Shown: one piece after another, positions 26,288 to 34,234 of the stretch
Position numbering within the stretch: position 1 is the stretch's first letter
Layout of the letters: each line of letters opens with the position of its first letter
Source: a virus
Virus record (IMG/VR): IMGVR_UViG_3300034190_003093
Location: 62,001 to 126,000 of that record
Reading direction: 5' to 3' (one strand)
Length of the DNA stretch: 64,000 nucleotides
Position numbers and translations under genes: made by a program
The notes under the pieces: model-generated
Databases searched by the model: none
Told to the model about the DNA's origin: nothing
What the model saw: the letters and a program-made list of their open reading frames with translations, nothing else

Positions 26288-27054
26288 GTGATTTAACAAA
26301 AGATATTCCGCAATGGATTAGAGAATATGCACTTAAAAACGGGATTGATCAATTAGTAGTTGGTGTTAGTGGCGGAATTGACAGTGCTGTTGTCAGTACA
26401 CTGTGTGCGTTATCCGGTGTGCCCACGTTGTGCTTGGTTATGCCAATTCGACAAAAAGCAGAGCAAACAGACTTGGGTGTTGATCATTGCTTGCGCCTAA
26501 ACACACAGTACATGAACGCCAGCTTTGAAACAATCGATCTTACAGATGTATTCGAGAAGTTTGAAGACTTGTTTCAACATGCTTATTCCCCACTAGCACT
26601 AGCAAACAGTCGTGCCAGATTACGCATGATGACATTGTATCAAAAAGCGCAAACGCATGGCGGTATTGTAGTCGGAACAGGCAACAAAGTAGAAGACTTT
26701 GGAGTAGGTTTTTACACTAAGTACGGAGACGGGGGAGTTGATATCTCTCCAATTGCAGACTTAACAAAAACTGAAGTATGGGCATTAGGTAAACAACTTG
26801 GAGTTAGCCAAGAAATTATCGATGCCAAACCCACAGATGGATTGTGGGATGATGGGCGTGTTGATGAGGATCAATTGCATGGCATGAGCTACAGTGATTT
26901 AGAAAAATGCATGGACATTGACGAGCAAGGTATTGATGTTGAGTCGCTTGGCGAAGAGGACAAAACTCAAGTAAAACAATATCTTGAGATTCGCAAACGC
27001 AATTTGCATAAGATGCAGCCTATCCCAGTATTTAAAAGGAACACGCATGTTTGA
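26284..27054 (+). CDS. nadE: NH3-dependent NAD synthetase
   Basis: A 256-residue N-type ATP pyrophosphatase. The P-loop VGVSGGIDSAVV is at about residue 26, ANSRARLRMMTLY at about 105 and VVGTGNKVEDFGVGFYTKYGDGG at about 125, all specific to NadE rather than QueC. It amidates deamido-NAD to NAD. Length is normal for the ammonia-dependent form. It should raise the NAD pool during infection, for instance for the phage epimerases. Confidence 0.92.
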   Translation: MSDLTKDIPQWIREYALKNGIDQLVVGVSGGIDSAVVSTLCALSGVPTLCLVMPIRQKAEQTDLGVDHCLRLNTQYMNASFETIDLTDVFEKFEDLFQHAYSPLALANSRARLRMMTLYQKAQTHGGIVVGTGNKVEDFGVGFYTKYGDGGVDISPIADLTKTEVWALGKQLGVSQEIIDAKPTDGLWDDGRVDEDQLHGMSYSDLEKCMDIDEQGIDVESLGEEDKTQVKQYLEIRKRNLHKMQPIPVFKRNTHV

Positions 27055-27433
27055 TAAATTTAAAAAGACACTAGGCTTAACAAAACCAGAAGTTAAGCCT
27101 GCTGTTAAACCCAAGAAAGTAACTAAAACTGACAAAGAGATTGCCACTGAAAAGGGCGAGCCTTATGTTGCTATACTAAGCATGGAACTTGCCGAAGGTG
27201 ACATCGACCAGGGCGCATTTGAACTTGACTGGAATGAAAAGTTTATAGCAAATCTTGTAAGGGCTGGTTACCAAGGACAACCAAATGAACCTGACCACGA
27301 AATTGTTGATCGCTGGTTTCAAAATGTATGCCGTAATGTTGTTATGGAAACATACGAACAATTCCAAGCAGATCCTGAAGTACGCTTTACAAGAGAGCGT
27401 GATCTCGGAGACGGATACACAGAAGTAAAATGA
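27047..27433 (+). CDS. Conserved T4-like phage protein of unknown function
   Basis: A 128-residue protein starting MFDKFKKTLGLTKPEV, with a Lys/Pro-rich linker (VKPKKVTKTDKE) and then a conserved domain (EKGEPYVAILSMEL, FELDWNEKFIANLVRAGY, IVDRWFQNVCRNVV). I recall this arrangement from marine T4-like phages as an unassigned gene. Overlaps nadE by eight bases. Confidence 0.55.
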   Translation: MFDKFKKTLGLTKPEVKPAVKPKKVTKTDKEIATEKGEPYVAILSMELAEGDIDQGAFELDWNEKFIANLVRAGYQGQPNEPDHEIVDRWFQNVCRNVVMETYEQFQADPEVRFTRERDLGDGYTEVK

Positions 27434-28131
27434 TATTATACGTTAACGGCGACAGTCATACCGCAGCCGCAGAATGCGTAAATCCACATGCGTTTGCAGC
27501 CGATGATACAAAGTACTGGATGATGCAGAGACTACCGCATCCAGATAATATTGCACAAAGTTGGGGTAAATTACTAAGCCAGCGGCTCAGTTGCGGATTC
27601 AAGTGTGATGCAGAAAGTGCTAGTAGTAACGATCGTATTATCAGGACTACACGCAAATGGATAGAAGAAAATCCACACAATTTGTATAAAACATTAATGA
27701 TTATACAATGGAGTACATGGGAACGCCAAGAATGGTTAATTGATGGCGAGTACTATCAATTAAATGCTTCCGGAATCGACGATGTACCCGAGTCGCATCA
27801 ACAACAATACAAAGAGTTTATTGCAGACATAGATTGGAACACTATAACACAAGAATGGCATGAAAAAATCTGGCAGTTTCATTTGGAACTCGAGTCTCTA
27901 GGAATCAAGCATGTGTTCTTCAATGGAAACAACCATTTTGAAAAGGCTTCGCCACGCAAAGAATGGGGAAGTAGTTATATTGAGCCATATGACCCAGAAT
28001 CCACATACAACGCAGTGATAAGTAATACATGCAACACTGTTAGTCCAACAAGCTGGCATTACGGGCCAGATGGGCACAGGGTATGGGCACAATATCTAAC
28101 CAAGTATATAGCTGCTAACAATCTTGTATAG
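27430..28131 (+). CDS. SGNH-hydrolase-like protein
   Basis: A 233-residue protein. Visible SGNH-type blocks are MILYVNGDSHTAA (block I, GDSH), SASSNDRIIR (block II-like) and HYGPDGHRVWAQYL (block V, DxxH) near the C-terminus. This suggests an esterase or deacetylase acting on a glycan. A paralog-like protein is at 50060. Overlaps the preceding gene by four bases. Confidence 0.6.
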   Translation: MILYVNGDSHTAAAECVNPHAFAADDTKYWMMQRLPHPDNIAQSWGKLLSQRLSCGFKCDAESASSNDRIIRTTRKWIEENPHNLYKTLMIIQWSTWERQEWLIDGEYYQLNASGIDDVPESHQQQYKEFIADIDWNTITQEWHEKIWQFHLELESLGIKHVFFNGNNHFEKASPRKEWGSSYIEPYDPESTYNAVISNTCNTVSPTSWHYGPDGHRVWAQYLTKYIAANNLV

Positions 28132-28139
28132 GAGAATAA

Positions 28140-28322
28140 ATGAAGTATGCAATTAAAGCAATGCTAGCAAAAGATGATTGGATATACCTTACAGAAGATA
28201 CAGGACGTTGTGATTTACTGGTTCCTGTTTTATACACCAACATCAACCAAGCTCGTAATGCAGCCAAAGATTGGGGACAAAGTCATGGATGTAAAGTTAA
28301 AGTAGTTGAATATAACCGTTGA
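28140..28322 (+). CDS. Small conserved phage protein
   Basis: A 60-residue protein starting MKYAIKAMLAKDDWIYLTED with two predicted strands and one helix (NINQARNAAKDWG). I have seen this in T4-like cyanophage and related genomes without function. A good Shine-Dalgarno (AGGAG) precedes the ATG. Confidence 0.55.
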   Translation: MKYAIKAMLAKDDWIYLTEDTGRCDLLVPVLYTNINQARNAAKDWGQSHGCKVKVVEYNR

Positions 28323-28347
28323 CAACACCGTGTTATAGTGTTAGTAT
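28319..28347 (+). promoter_or_regulatory. Host-type promoter for the exonuclease gene
   Basis: TTGACA (28319-28324), 17-nt spacer, weak -10 TAGTAT (28342-28347); a better TATAGT three bases downstream gives a 20-nt spacer. Confidence 0.55.
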
Positions 28348-28373
28348 AGTACTATAACAACAAAGGGCTTAGT

Positions 28374-29375
28374 ATGAAATATCTACTTATTGACACTGCT
28401 AATATGTTTTTCCGTGCAAGACACGTTGCATTTCGTGCAAATGATCCTTGGGAAAAAGTAGGATACGCATTACACATTAGCATGGCAGCTATTAACAAAG
28501 TAGCCAAGAAGTTTGATGCAGACCATGTTGTGTTTTGTTTGGAAGGGCGCAGCTGGCGCAAGGATCACTACACACCTTACAAAGCAAACCGCAAGGCAGC
28601 TCGTGACGCTCTTACAGAAGCACAACAAGAAGAAGAACAACTTTTTTGGAGCACCTTTGATGACTTCAATAAGTACTTGCAAGATAAGACAAATTGCAGT
28701 GTACTAAGAGAACCTAACGCAGAAGCAGACGATCTTATAGCACGTTGGATACATTTACACCCTGATGATGAACACGTTATTATCAGCAGTGACAGTGACT
28801 TTTACCAGCTGCTATCAGATAAAGTAAAACAGTTCAACGGTATCACTGACCATTTGATTACTATAGAGGGTATCTTCGATAGTAAAGGTAAAAAAGTGCT
28901 AGATAAAAAAACTAAAGAACCAAAAGCTATACCTGACCCAGAGTGGTTGTTGTTTGAAAAGTGCATGCGTGGCGATAGCAGCGACAATGTATTTTCGGCA
29001 TATCCAGGTGTACGCAAGAAAGGCACTAAGAACAAAGTTGGTCTTATTGAAGCATTTGAAGATCGTGTTAAACAAGGTTATGCATGGAACAACATGATGT
29101 TGCAGCGTTGGACTGATCACAACGGTGACGAGCATCGTGTGTTGGATGATTACAATCGCAATCGGCAGCTAATTGATCTTTGTGCACAACCTGATGATGT
29201 TAAGAACAGAGTTGATCAAGCAATCATTACCCAAGTTACTAACAAAGACATTGGACAGGTTGGTTCAAAGTTCTTGAAATTTTGTGGTAAATACGAACTC
29301 AGTCGACTTAGTGATCAAGCTGAGCAATACGGTCGTTGGCTTAATCAACGATATCAAGGAGTATTGCAACAATGA
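28374..29375 (+). CDS. rnh: 5'-3' exonuclease / T4 RNase H family (flap endonuclease)
   Basis: A 333-residue protein close to T4 Rnh length (305). The metal-binding acidic residues appear in LLIDTANMFFRARH, DHVVFCLEGRSWRK, AEADDLIARWIH and ISSDSDFYQLLSD, then the CMRGDSSDNVFSAYPGV loop, the order of the FEN1/T4 RNase H superfamily. It removes RNA primers from lagging strands. It is the nuclease counterpart of the polymerase at 8558. Confidence 0.9.
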   Translation: MKYLLIDTANMFFRARHVAFRANDPWEKVGYALHISMAAINKVAKKFDADHVVFCLEGRSWRKDHYTPYKANRKAARDALTEAQQEEEQLFWSTFDDFNKYLQDKTNCSVLREPNAEADDLIARWIHLHPDDEHVIISSDSDFYQLLSDKVKQFNGITDHLITIEGIFDSKGKKVLDKKTKEPKAIPDPEWLLFEKCMRGDSSDNVFSAYPGVRKKGTKNKVGLIEAFEDRVKQGYAWNNMMLQRWTDHNGDEHRVLDDYNRNRQLIDLCAQPDDVKNRVDQAIITQVTNKDIGQVGSKFLKFCGKYELSRLSDQAEQYGRWLNQRYQGVLQQ

Positions 29376-29390
29376 CAAAGGAAAATTAAA

Positions 29391-29837
29391 ATGAATAAAA
29401 CTATTGCTAGACCAGTTGTTGCTGGTAAATTTTGGATTGTTAAAGATCAAGATCACAAAGTTGGAAGTGTAGAAAAAGCCCAAGGTGGTTATATACTGCG
29501 CACAAACAGTGGTGTTACAAACTATAAAACCATCAAATCACTTCGTGATATTACAAAGATTTCGTTTGAGGATGAGCAAGAGAAAGTTGTTAATCCCGAA
29601 AACCAAATCAACGGATACGAAACTGATGCAAAACCATACAATGCTGTTTATAATGTAAACACTCGTTTGCCTATCTATACCAAAGAACCTAAATCAAAAA
29701 GCTGGTATGCTGCTGGCTGGTACGAAATTATTGTCAACGGCAAAGCTACTATCGAGTTTTGTCCTAAACTTATTTTGCTTGAACGTTATCCTTATCGCGG
29801 TCCTGCAACAGATGAAGACGGATTTACTTACAAGTGA
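29391..29837 (+). CDS. Conserved T4-like phage protein
   Basis: A 148-residue beta-rich protein (FWIVKDQDHKVGSVEKAQGG, then YNAVYNVNTRLPIYTKEPKS and a C-terminal GWYEIIVNGK). It has the look of an OB- or SH3-like domain. I recall similar proteins next to the exonuclease gene in marine T4-like phages. No function can be assigned. The next gene starts with GTG at its stop. Confidence 0.55.
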   Translation: MNKTIARPVVAGKFWIVKDQDHKVGSVEKAQGGYILRTNSGVTNYKTIKSLRDITKISFEDEQEKVVNPENQINGYETDAKPYNAVYNVNTRLPIYTKEPKSKSWYAAGWYEIIVNGKATIEFCPKLILLERYPYRGPATDEDGFTYK

Positions 29838-30037
29838 GTGGACTTTACATACGAAAATTTATTGATCGTGTGCAAACATGCGATGCTAAAGGAGTCAATG
29901 ACTTTGTCTGGCCACTTAGTGATGCAAAAAACTTACACGGAGACATTACTAAACTATTGTTAGATATTGAATTATTACAGCAAAATGCTAACAATCAAGA
30001 AGTAGTGCAAGTTGAAGTAAGCGGCGGAGATTGGTAG
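29834..30037 (+). CDS. Small conserved phage protein
   Basis: A 67-residue protein read from GTG at 29834 with GTGA overlap. Helical (IRKFIDRVQTCDAKGVNDFV, ITKLLLDIELLQQ). No family recognised; translationally coupled to its neighbour. Confidence 0.5.
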   Translation: MSGLYIRKFIDRVQTCDAKGVNDFVWPLSDAKNLHGDITKLLLDIELLQQNANNQEVVQVEVSGGDW

Positions 30038-30074
30038 TTAACTAAGCCGTTAACCTAGTTATCTACGCAGTTAT

Positions 30075-30082
30075 CATAAATA
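30075..30082 (+). promoter_or_regulatory. Late-type promoter octamer
   Basis: CATAAATA, 21 nt before the ATG at 30104; one mismatch to TATAAATA. Confidence 0.5.
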
Positions 30083-30103
30083 TAACTGTGGAGATAACAA
30101 ATC

Positions 30104-30400
30104 ATGAGCAGACCTAAACCTACTATATTAGCTGAGATCACCGATAAAGCTACCTACAAGACTGAACAAGTTCTTGGTAGTGAAGGTATTTGGGCAGTAT
30201 ACTACAACAAGTCACCGATCAATTTGAAAACATCAAACATGTTAGTACAATACCCTGGTCCTAAGTACAAGAAAGTCAGCTTTGCTAACCCAGGGCATGC
30301 TATTAGCCTAGCTAAAAAATTAAACATACAATTTAAAACAGATAAATTTAGTGTGGTAATGCTCACTAAGGGTGAAGTTGTTTACAGTGAAGAGAAATAA
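30104..30400 (+). CDS. Conserved T4-like phage protein
   Basis: A 98-residue protein starting MSRPKPTILAEITDK. The central ISLAKKLNIQFKTDKFSVV and YPGPKYKKVSFANPG segments are conserved among marine T4-like phages in my memory. A Shine-Dalgarno (GTGGAGATAAC) precedes it. No function assigned. Confidence 0.6.
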   Translation: MSRPKPTILAEITDKATYKTEQVLGSEGIWAVYYNKSPINLKTSNMLVQYPGPKYKKVSFANPGHAISLAKKLNIQFKTDKFSVVMLTKGEVVYSEEK

Positions 30401-30752
30401 AGAAGAATTAACACATCTTCTTTTGGACTTGCACGGAGATTCTGCTAGCGGGCATGAATACAAGTCAGCTTTTAATAGCTGGTGGTACAACACTCGAGAC
30501 TCAGGCGGACTTAGATTAACTGCTACTGGCTTTCACATAATGAAAAAATTAAAATTTCAGCACTGGGATTTTGAGTTGCCCGAAGACTGGAACCGACATA
30601 ACAAGCGAGTCATATTAGGACTAGATCGCAAAATAAAATGGCCTTACTACTACGGTAAACATCGTATAAGTTTTTTTAATAGCCAAGATGCTATGATGGT
30701 TAACTTAACCGGTGATATTGAAAAATGGCTTACTAATAGTTTTGGTCCATAA
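30387..30752 (+). CDS. Unknown protein
   Basis: A 121-residue protein (start GTG 30387; GTG 30372 possible). Rich in aromatic residues (SAFNSWWYNTRD, FQHWDFELPEDW). No family recognised. Its 3' end overlaps by 20 nt the convergent gene on the minus strand. Confidence 0.5.
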   Translation: MKRNKEELTHLLLDLHGDSASGHEYKSAFNSWWYNTRDSGGLRLTATGFHIMKKLKFQHWDFELPEDWNRHNKRVILGLDRKIKWPYYYGKHRISFFNSQDAMMVNLTGDIEKWLTNSFGP

Positions 30753-31743
30753 TTTTGTATATCTGTTTTTGTGCACGTTGCTCGATGCTTTTTGTATAAT
30801 CATTCATTAAAAAATCAAAATTGCGTTCAGTTTTTTCAATTGCTACACTAGTATCCCAGTCTGGATCTTGCAGCATTGGCAAGTTTAACTCTATAGCCGC
30901 ATCCAATCTATGTGTTGCATCCAGTGTGTCGTAACTTAAATCTAATAGATCATCAAAATTTTCAAACCCTCGTTCAGCGATTTCTCGATGTATGTTCATG
31001 TGTCCTATGCACATAAACGGATGTTTAGCAGCAATGGCTAATAATGTTTTTTCGGTGATAATGCCAGGGCCGTCCGAATATATTGTTTCACTCACAATAC
31101 TAGCTTTGGCTTGTTGATACAATGGCATTAGGTTAATAAAGTTGTTGGTGTTGTTCCAGTCGTATTTCACATACAAAGCAAACGGCGCCGGGCACTTATG
31201 CCCGTGTGTGGCGTATACAGTTGGTTCATTCCGCAATAGGTCAAACAGTTTATTTCTATGCGGCTTTGGTTGCCCGTTTAAACAAATAAAATTATACTTG
31301 AAGTCTTTATTGTGTACATCCTTCCATTCGTTCCATCTTTCTTTGAGCTGATTGACTAGTTCATAACTATGACTTGGAAATTCAACAAATTGTATATTTC
31401 CTTCATAGTAGTCAGTTAGGCTGTGATCCCAATGTACGACTATAATTTTACGCTGTTGCTCGTATGTGTAATGTTTTTCAATCCACAGCAACTCGGGGCA
31501 AGATGTGTTATTGTGCCAGTTTACAAAGTCCTGTGCATGCAATATCAAACGAAAATTTGGTTGCTTCCATTTCTCTTCTGGCACTTCGGGTAGTTGCACA
31601 GTCCACATACCTCCAACGATTGGCCGCTGAAGTATTGAATATGCAATTATAGGATCAATTCCAGCACCGCGAAGTAGTGTTAGCAGTTTCTTGTTAAAAT
31701 TTGGTCCAGCGAACGAATCTGGAATATATGTACTCATTGACAT
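30733..31743 (-). CDS. Glycosyltransferase-like protein (TEK family, GT10-like C-terminus)
   Basis: A 336-residue protein on the minus strand. The C-terminal half has the SIVSETIYSDGPGIITEKTLLAI segment and later GFENFDDLLDLSYD, a pattern shared with the genes at 51604, 60802 and 61908. The I-T-E-K with following GF...F..ll..sYD recalls the donor-binding motif of GT10 fucosyltransferases. It is the only gene on this strand between 1 and 40 kb. Substrates unknown. Confidence 0.65.
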   Translation of the reverse strand: MSMSTYIPDSFAGPNFNKKLLTLLRGAGIDPIIAYSILQRPIVGGMWTVQLPEVPEEKWKQPNFRLILHAQDFVNWHNNTSCPELLWIEKHYTYEQQRKIIVVHWDHSLTDYYEGNIQFVEFPSHSYELVNQLKERWNEWKDVHNKDFKYNFICLNGQPKPHRNKLFDLLRNEPTVYATHGHKCPAPFALYVKYDWNNTNNFINLMPLYQQAKASIVSETIYSDGPGIITEKTLLAIAAKHPFMCIGHMNIHREIAERGFENFDDLLDLSYDTLDATHRLDAAIELNLPMLQDPDWDTSVAIEKTERNFDFLMNDYTKSIEQRAQKQIYKIMDQNY

Positions 31744-31765
31744 GTGCTTTTACCTGTGTTATACT
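31737..31765 (+). promoter_or_regulatory. Host-type promoter for the tRNA-Thr operon
   Basis: TTGACA (31737-31742), 17-nt spacer, TATACT (31760-31765), divergent from the minus-strand gene and overlapping its start. Confidence 0.8.
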
Positions 31766-31829
31766 ATAGTTATTGCTTGTAACAAAAGTAGAAAAAATAA
31801 GGTGTATTACACATTGGATAAATATTTTC

Positions 31830-31910
31830 ATGCAGCAAACAACATGTCCAGAATGTAGATCAGAACTAGACACTAACGACTTTTGTCCGGAATGTAGAGT
31901 AAGAAGATAA
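31830..31910 (+). CDS. Double-CxxC zinc-ribbon microprotein
   Basis: A 26-residue frame with two knuckles, TTCPECRSELD and DFCPECRVRR. The symmetrical CPEC motifs are characteristic of zinc ribbons, so I keep it despite its size. No Shine-Dalgarno is visible, and a GATAAATA octamer ends six bases before the ATG. Confidence 0.4.
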   Translation: MQQTTCPECRSELDTNDFCPECRVRR

Positions 31911-31915
31911 CTAAT

Positions 31916-31991
31916 GCCCCAATAGCTCAGCTGGTAGAGCAACTGATTTGTAATCAGTAGGTCGGGAGTTCGAGTCTCTCTTGGGGCACCA
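31916..31991 (+). tRNA. tRNA-Thr (anticodon TGT)
   Basis: A full cloverleaf: acceptor GCCCCAA/TTGGGGC, anticodon stem ACTGA/TCAGT, loop TTTGTAA, T-loop TTCGAGT, and an encoded CCA at 31989-31991. Reads ACA. Confidence 0.95.
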
Positions 31992-32025
31992 TAACACAAA
32001 TATGCGATTAGCGGTAAATAGAAAT

Positions 32026-33579
32026 ATGAATAAAGATATTGTGTTAGTAATACCGCCGAGAATCGTTGACGATTTTGGGTATACTCCAGCAGGAGCAGCA
32101 TTGCTAAAGGGAAGTTTATCTGCACACGGATTTAGTAGTATTATCTTTGACCTTAATGCCGAAATTGATCAGCAGTTTCATAATCACGAACTACATAACG
32201 CCATTGACAACTTCTTTTTTTATCACACATTCTATAATAATAAAACATGGAAATTATTAGCTCCTGTTATCGAATCGTGGGCCGAAAAAATTGTTAATCA
32301 AAATCCAACATGGGTTGGTATGAGTGTGTTTAGTTATAATAGTCAACGAGCAACTCGCTTACTATCTGTTGCAATTAAAAAGCTCAACCCTGCTATTAAA
32401 ATTGTAATCGGAGGCGGCGGAATTGCTACAGATTTTAAATTTGCAGAGTCTCTGCACGAAAATCGTATCATTGACGCATATATACGGGGCGAAGGAGAAC
32501 TTGCATTAGTCGAGTTACTTAAAGGAAACATTGATTATCCTGGAATTAATGGCAAGCCTCCTCAGCAAATCGTAGATGTTGATAGTTTAGCTTTTCCCAA
32601 TTATGACGACTACGAACTAAAAACCTACACTAATTCCAAAGGGTTGGAAGCATTGCCGATTACTGGCAGTAGAGGATGTGTAAGAAAATGCACATTTTGT
32701 GATGTTGCAAGTATGTGGCCAAAGTTTTACTATCGCAGTGGCAAAAATATTGCTGACGAAATGCGTCAACAAGTTGAAGCATATGGTGCAACTGCATTTA
32801 GATTTACAGATAGTCTAATTAATGGTAGTATGAAAGCATTTAGGGAAATGACTCTAGAGTTAGCTGAATACAGAAAAACACTACCAGAAGAAAAAAAGTT
32901 TATATGGGACACCCATTTTATTGTACGTGGGCCAAAACAGATGCCACCCGAAGACTTTGATGTCATGAAGGCAGCTGGCGCGGGTACAATGTTAGTTGGA
33001 ATCGAAAGCGGTTCTCCGGCAGTGAGAGAACACATGAAAAAGGGATATAGCGAAGAAGATCTTAACTACAGCATTTCCCAACTAGATAGAGTAGGGATCA
33101 AAGTACGTATGTTAATGATTGTAGGGTATCCTACAGAGACCATAGAAGATTTTGATTTAACAAAAGAGATGTTTACTCGATACAAGCCATATCTAGATAA
33201 CGGCACAATCGAAGAAGTAAATTTAGGACTTACACTGAATCTATTAAAACGCACTCCATTATATGATGATAGAGAAAAATATAACCTAGTGCAGGACAAT
33301 GATCATGTTAATGATTGGGTTTGTGTTGATAATCCGACATTAACATACAAGGAACGATTGAAGAGAAGGATTATCCTACAATCACATGTTGAAGAATTGG
33401 GGTATCCAGTTTTCGAAGCAGCAAACTATACAAAGCAATTGCTGAGTAGCTGGAACGAAGTTCAGCTACTAACAGATAATACTGGAACTATGATTAACAA
33501 TGTAAAGTTTGATCGAGAACAGAACAGTTTATCAGCTGATATCATTGAACCATGGGCACATTCAAAGCAAAATTTTTAA
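32026..33579 (+). CDS. B12-binding radical SAM enzyme
   Basis: A 517-residue protein (ATG 32026). The N-terminal domain looks like a cobalamin-binding Rossmann fold (LVIPPRIVDDFGYTPAGAALL, then GMSVFSYNSQRATRLL and IVIGGGGIA). The SAM cluster GSRGCVRKCTFCDVASMWP is at about residue 217. The C-terminal region has a typical TIM-barrel (MLVGIESGSPAVREHMKKGYS). Such enzymes methylate unactivated carbons or do rearrangements; the substrate is unknown. It starts 35 bp after the tRNA-Thr. Confidence 0.85.
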   Translation: MNKDIVLVIPPRIVDDFGYTPAGAALLKGSLSAHGFSSIIFDLNAEIDQQFHNHELHNAIDNFFFYHTFYNNKTWKLLAPVIESWAEKIVNQNPTWVGMSVFSYNSQRATRLLSVAIKKLNPAIKIVIGGGGIATDFKFAESLHENRIIDAYIRGEGELALVELLKGNIDYPGINGKPPQQIVDVDSLAFPNYDDYELKTYTNSKGLEALPITGSRGCVRKCTFCDVASMWPKFYYRSGKNIADEMRQQVEAYGATAFRFTDSLINGSMKAFREMTLELAEYRKTLPEEKKFIWDTHFIVRGPKQMPPEDFDVMKAAGAGTMLVGIESGSPAVREHMKKGYSEEDLNYSISQLDRVGIKVRMLMIVGYPTETIEDFDLTKEMFTRYKPYLDNGTIEEVNLGLTLNLLKRTPLYDDREKYNLVQDNDHVNDWVCVDNPTLTYKERLKRRIILQSHVEELGYPVFEAANYTKQLLSSWNEVQLLTDNTGTMINNVKFDREQNSLSADIIEPWAHSKQNF

Positions 33580-33597
33580 AAAACAGGCTAGCACATA

Positions 33598-34191
33598 ATG
33601 GAAATAAAGATTAAGCTCCGTGGCAACTGTGCCAATGGAAAATCACCTAAGGTGAGACTATCTGTCAACGATACAGTATATGTTGATACTGAAATTTCTG
33701 AGATTAATGAACACACGTTAAACATTCAACCATTGTTGCAAAATGTATTGTCCATTGAACACTATAACAAAACCAACGACGATACCATTGTTGACGATAG
33801 TAATAATATTGTAGCTGATTTAAGTGTCGAACTACTAGATATAACAATAGATAATAATTCAATACTGCACACAGTGCTGCACACAATGCCGTTTTATGTT
33901 AACTGGCCTGAGAATATTGTTAGTGACTACCACGAAAAAAATGAAACCCCGCCTGAGTTCATTATTAACAACCTTTATTTTGGATTCAATGGTATATACA
34001 AGTTTAATTTTACAGACAACAGCGATATTGATTATTTTACCACGTTTTGGTTAGATGAAGCTCAGGCACATGTTAATCAAACAGAGACCGCAGATGGCGA
34101 AGAAGTGTTTGAACGAATGGGCGAAATAGTGACTATCGCCAAAGATAGTGATTTTACTATTCACGATTTAAAAAGAATGGTTGACGTATAG
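33598..34191 (+). CDS. Beta-sandwich phage protein, carbohydrate-binding-like paralog
   Basis: A 197-residue beta-rich protein: IKIKLRGNCANGKSPKVRLSV, VDTEISEINEHTLNI, then SVELLDITIDNNSI and LYFGFNGIYKFNF. The strand pattern and the Tyr-Phe-GxNG end match the genes at 36568 and 38808, which also lie next to carbohydrate genes. It resembles xylan-binding-like modules. Likely a sugar- or surface-binding adaptor, but unproven. Confidence 0.5.
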   Translation: MEIKIKLRGNCANGKSPKVRLSVNDTVYVDTEISEINEHTLNIQPLLQNVLSIEHYNKTNDDTIVDDSNNIVADLSVELLDITIDNNSILHTVLHTMPFYVNWPENIVSDYHEKNETPPEFIINNLYFGFNGIYKFNFTDNSDIDYFTTFWLDEAQAHVNQTETADGEEVFERMGEIVTIAKDSDFTIHDLKRMVDV

Positions 34192-34210
34192 CAACTATCA
34201 GTGTTATTAT
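34181..34210 (+). promoter_or_regulatory. Host-type promoter inside the upstream gene end
   Basis: TTGACG (34181-34186), 18-nt spacer, TATTAT (34205-34210), before the carbamoyltransferase gene. Confidence 0.55.
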
Positions 34211-34234
34211 ATGTTTAACAAAACAGAGAGTCTG

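Noticed and set aside
26284-27054. QueC (preQ0 synthase), as it is an SGGIDS-type ATPase near queE
   Set aside because: The ANSRARLRMMTLY and VVGTGNKVEDFGVGF motifs are those of NAD synthetase; QueC has a C-terminal zinc Cys cluster that is missing.
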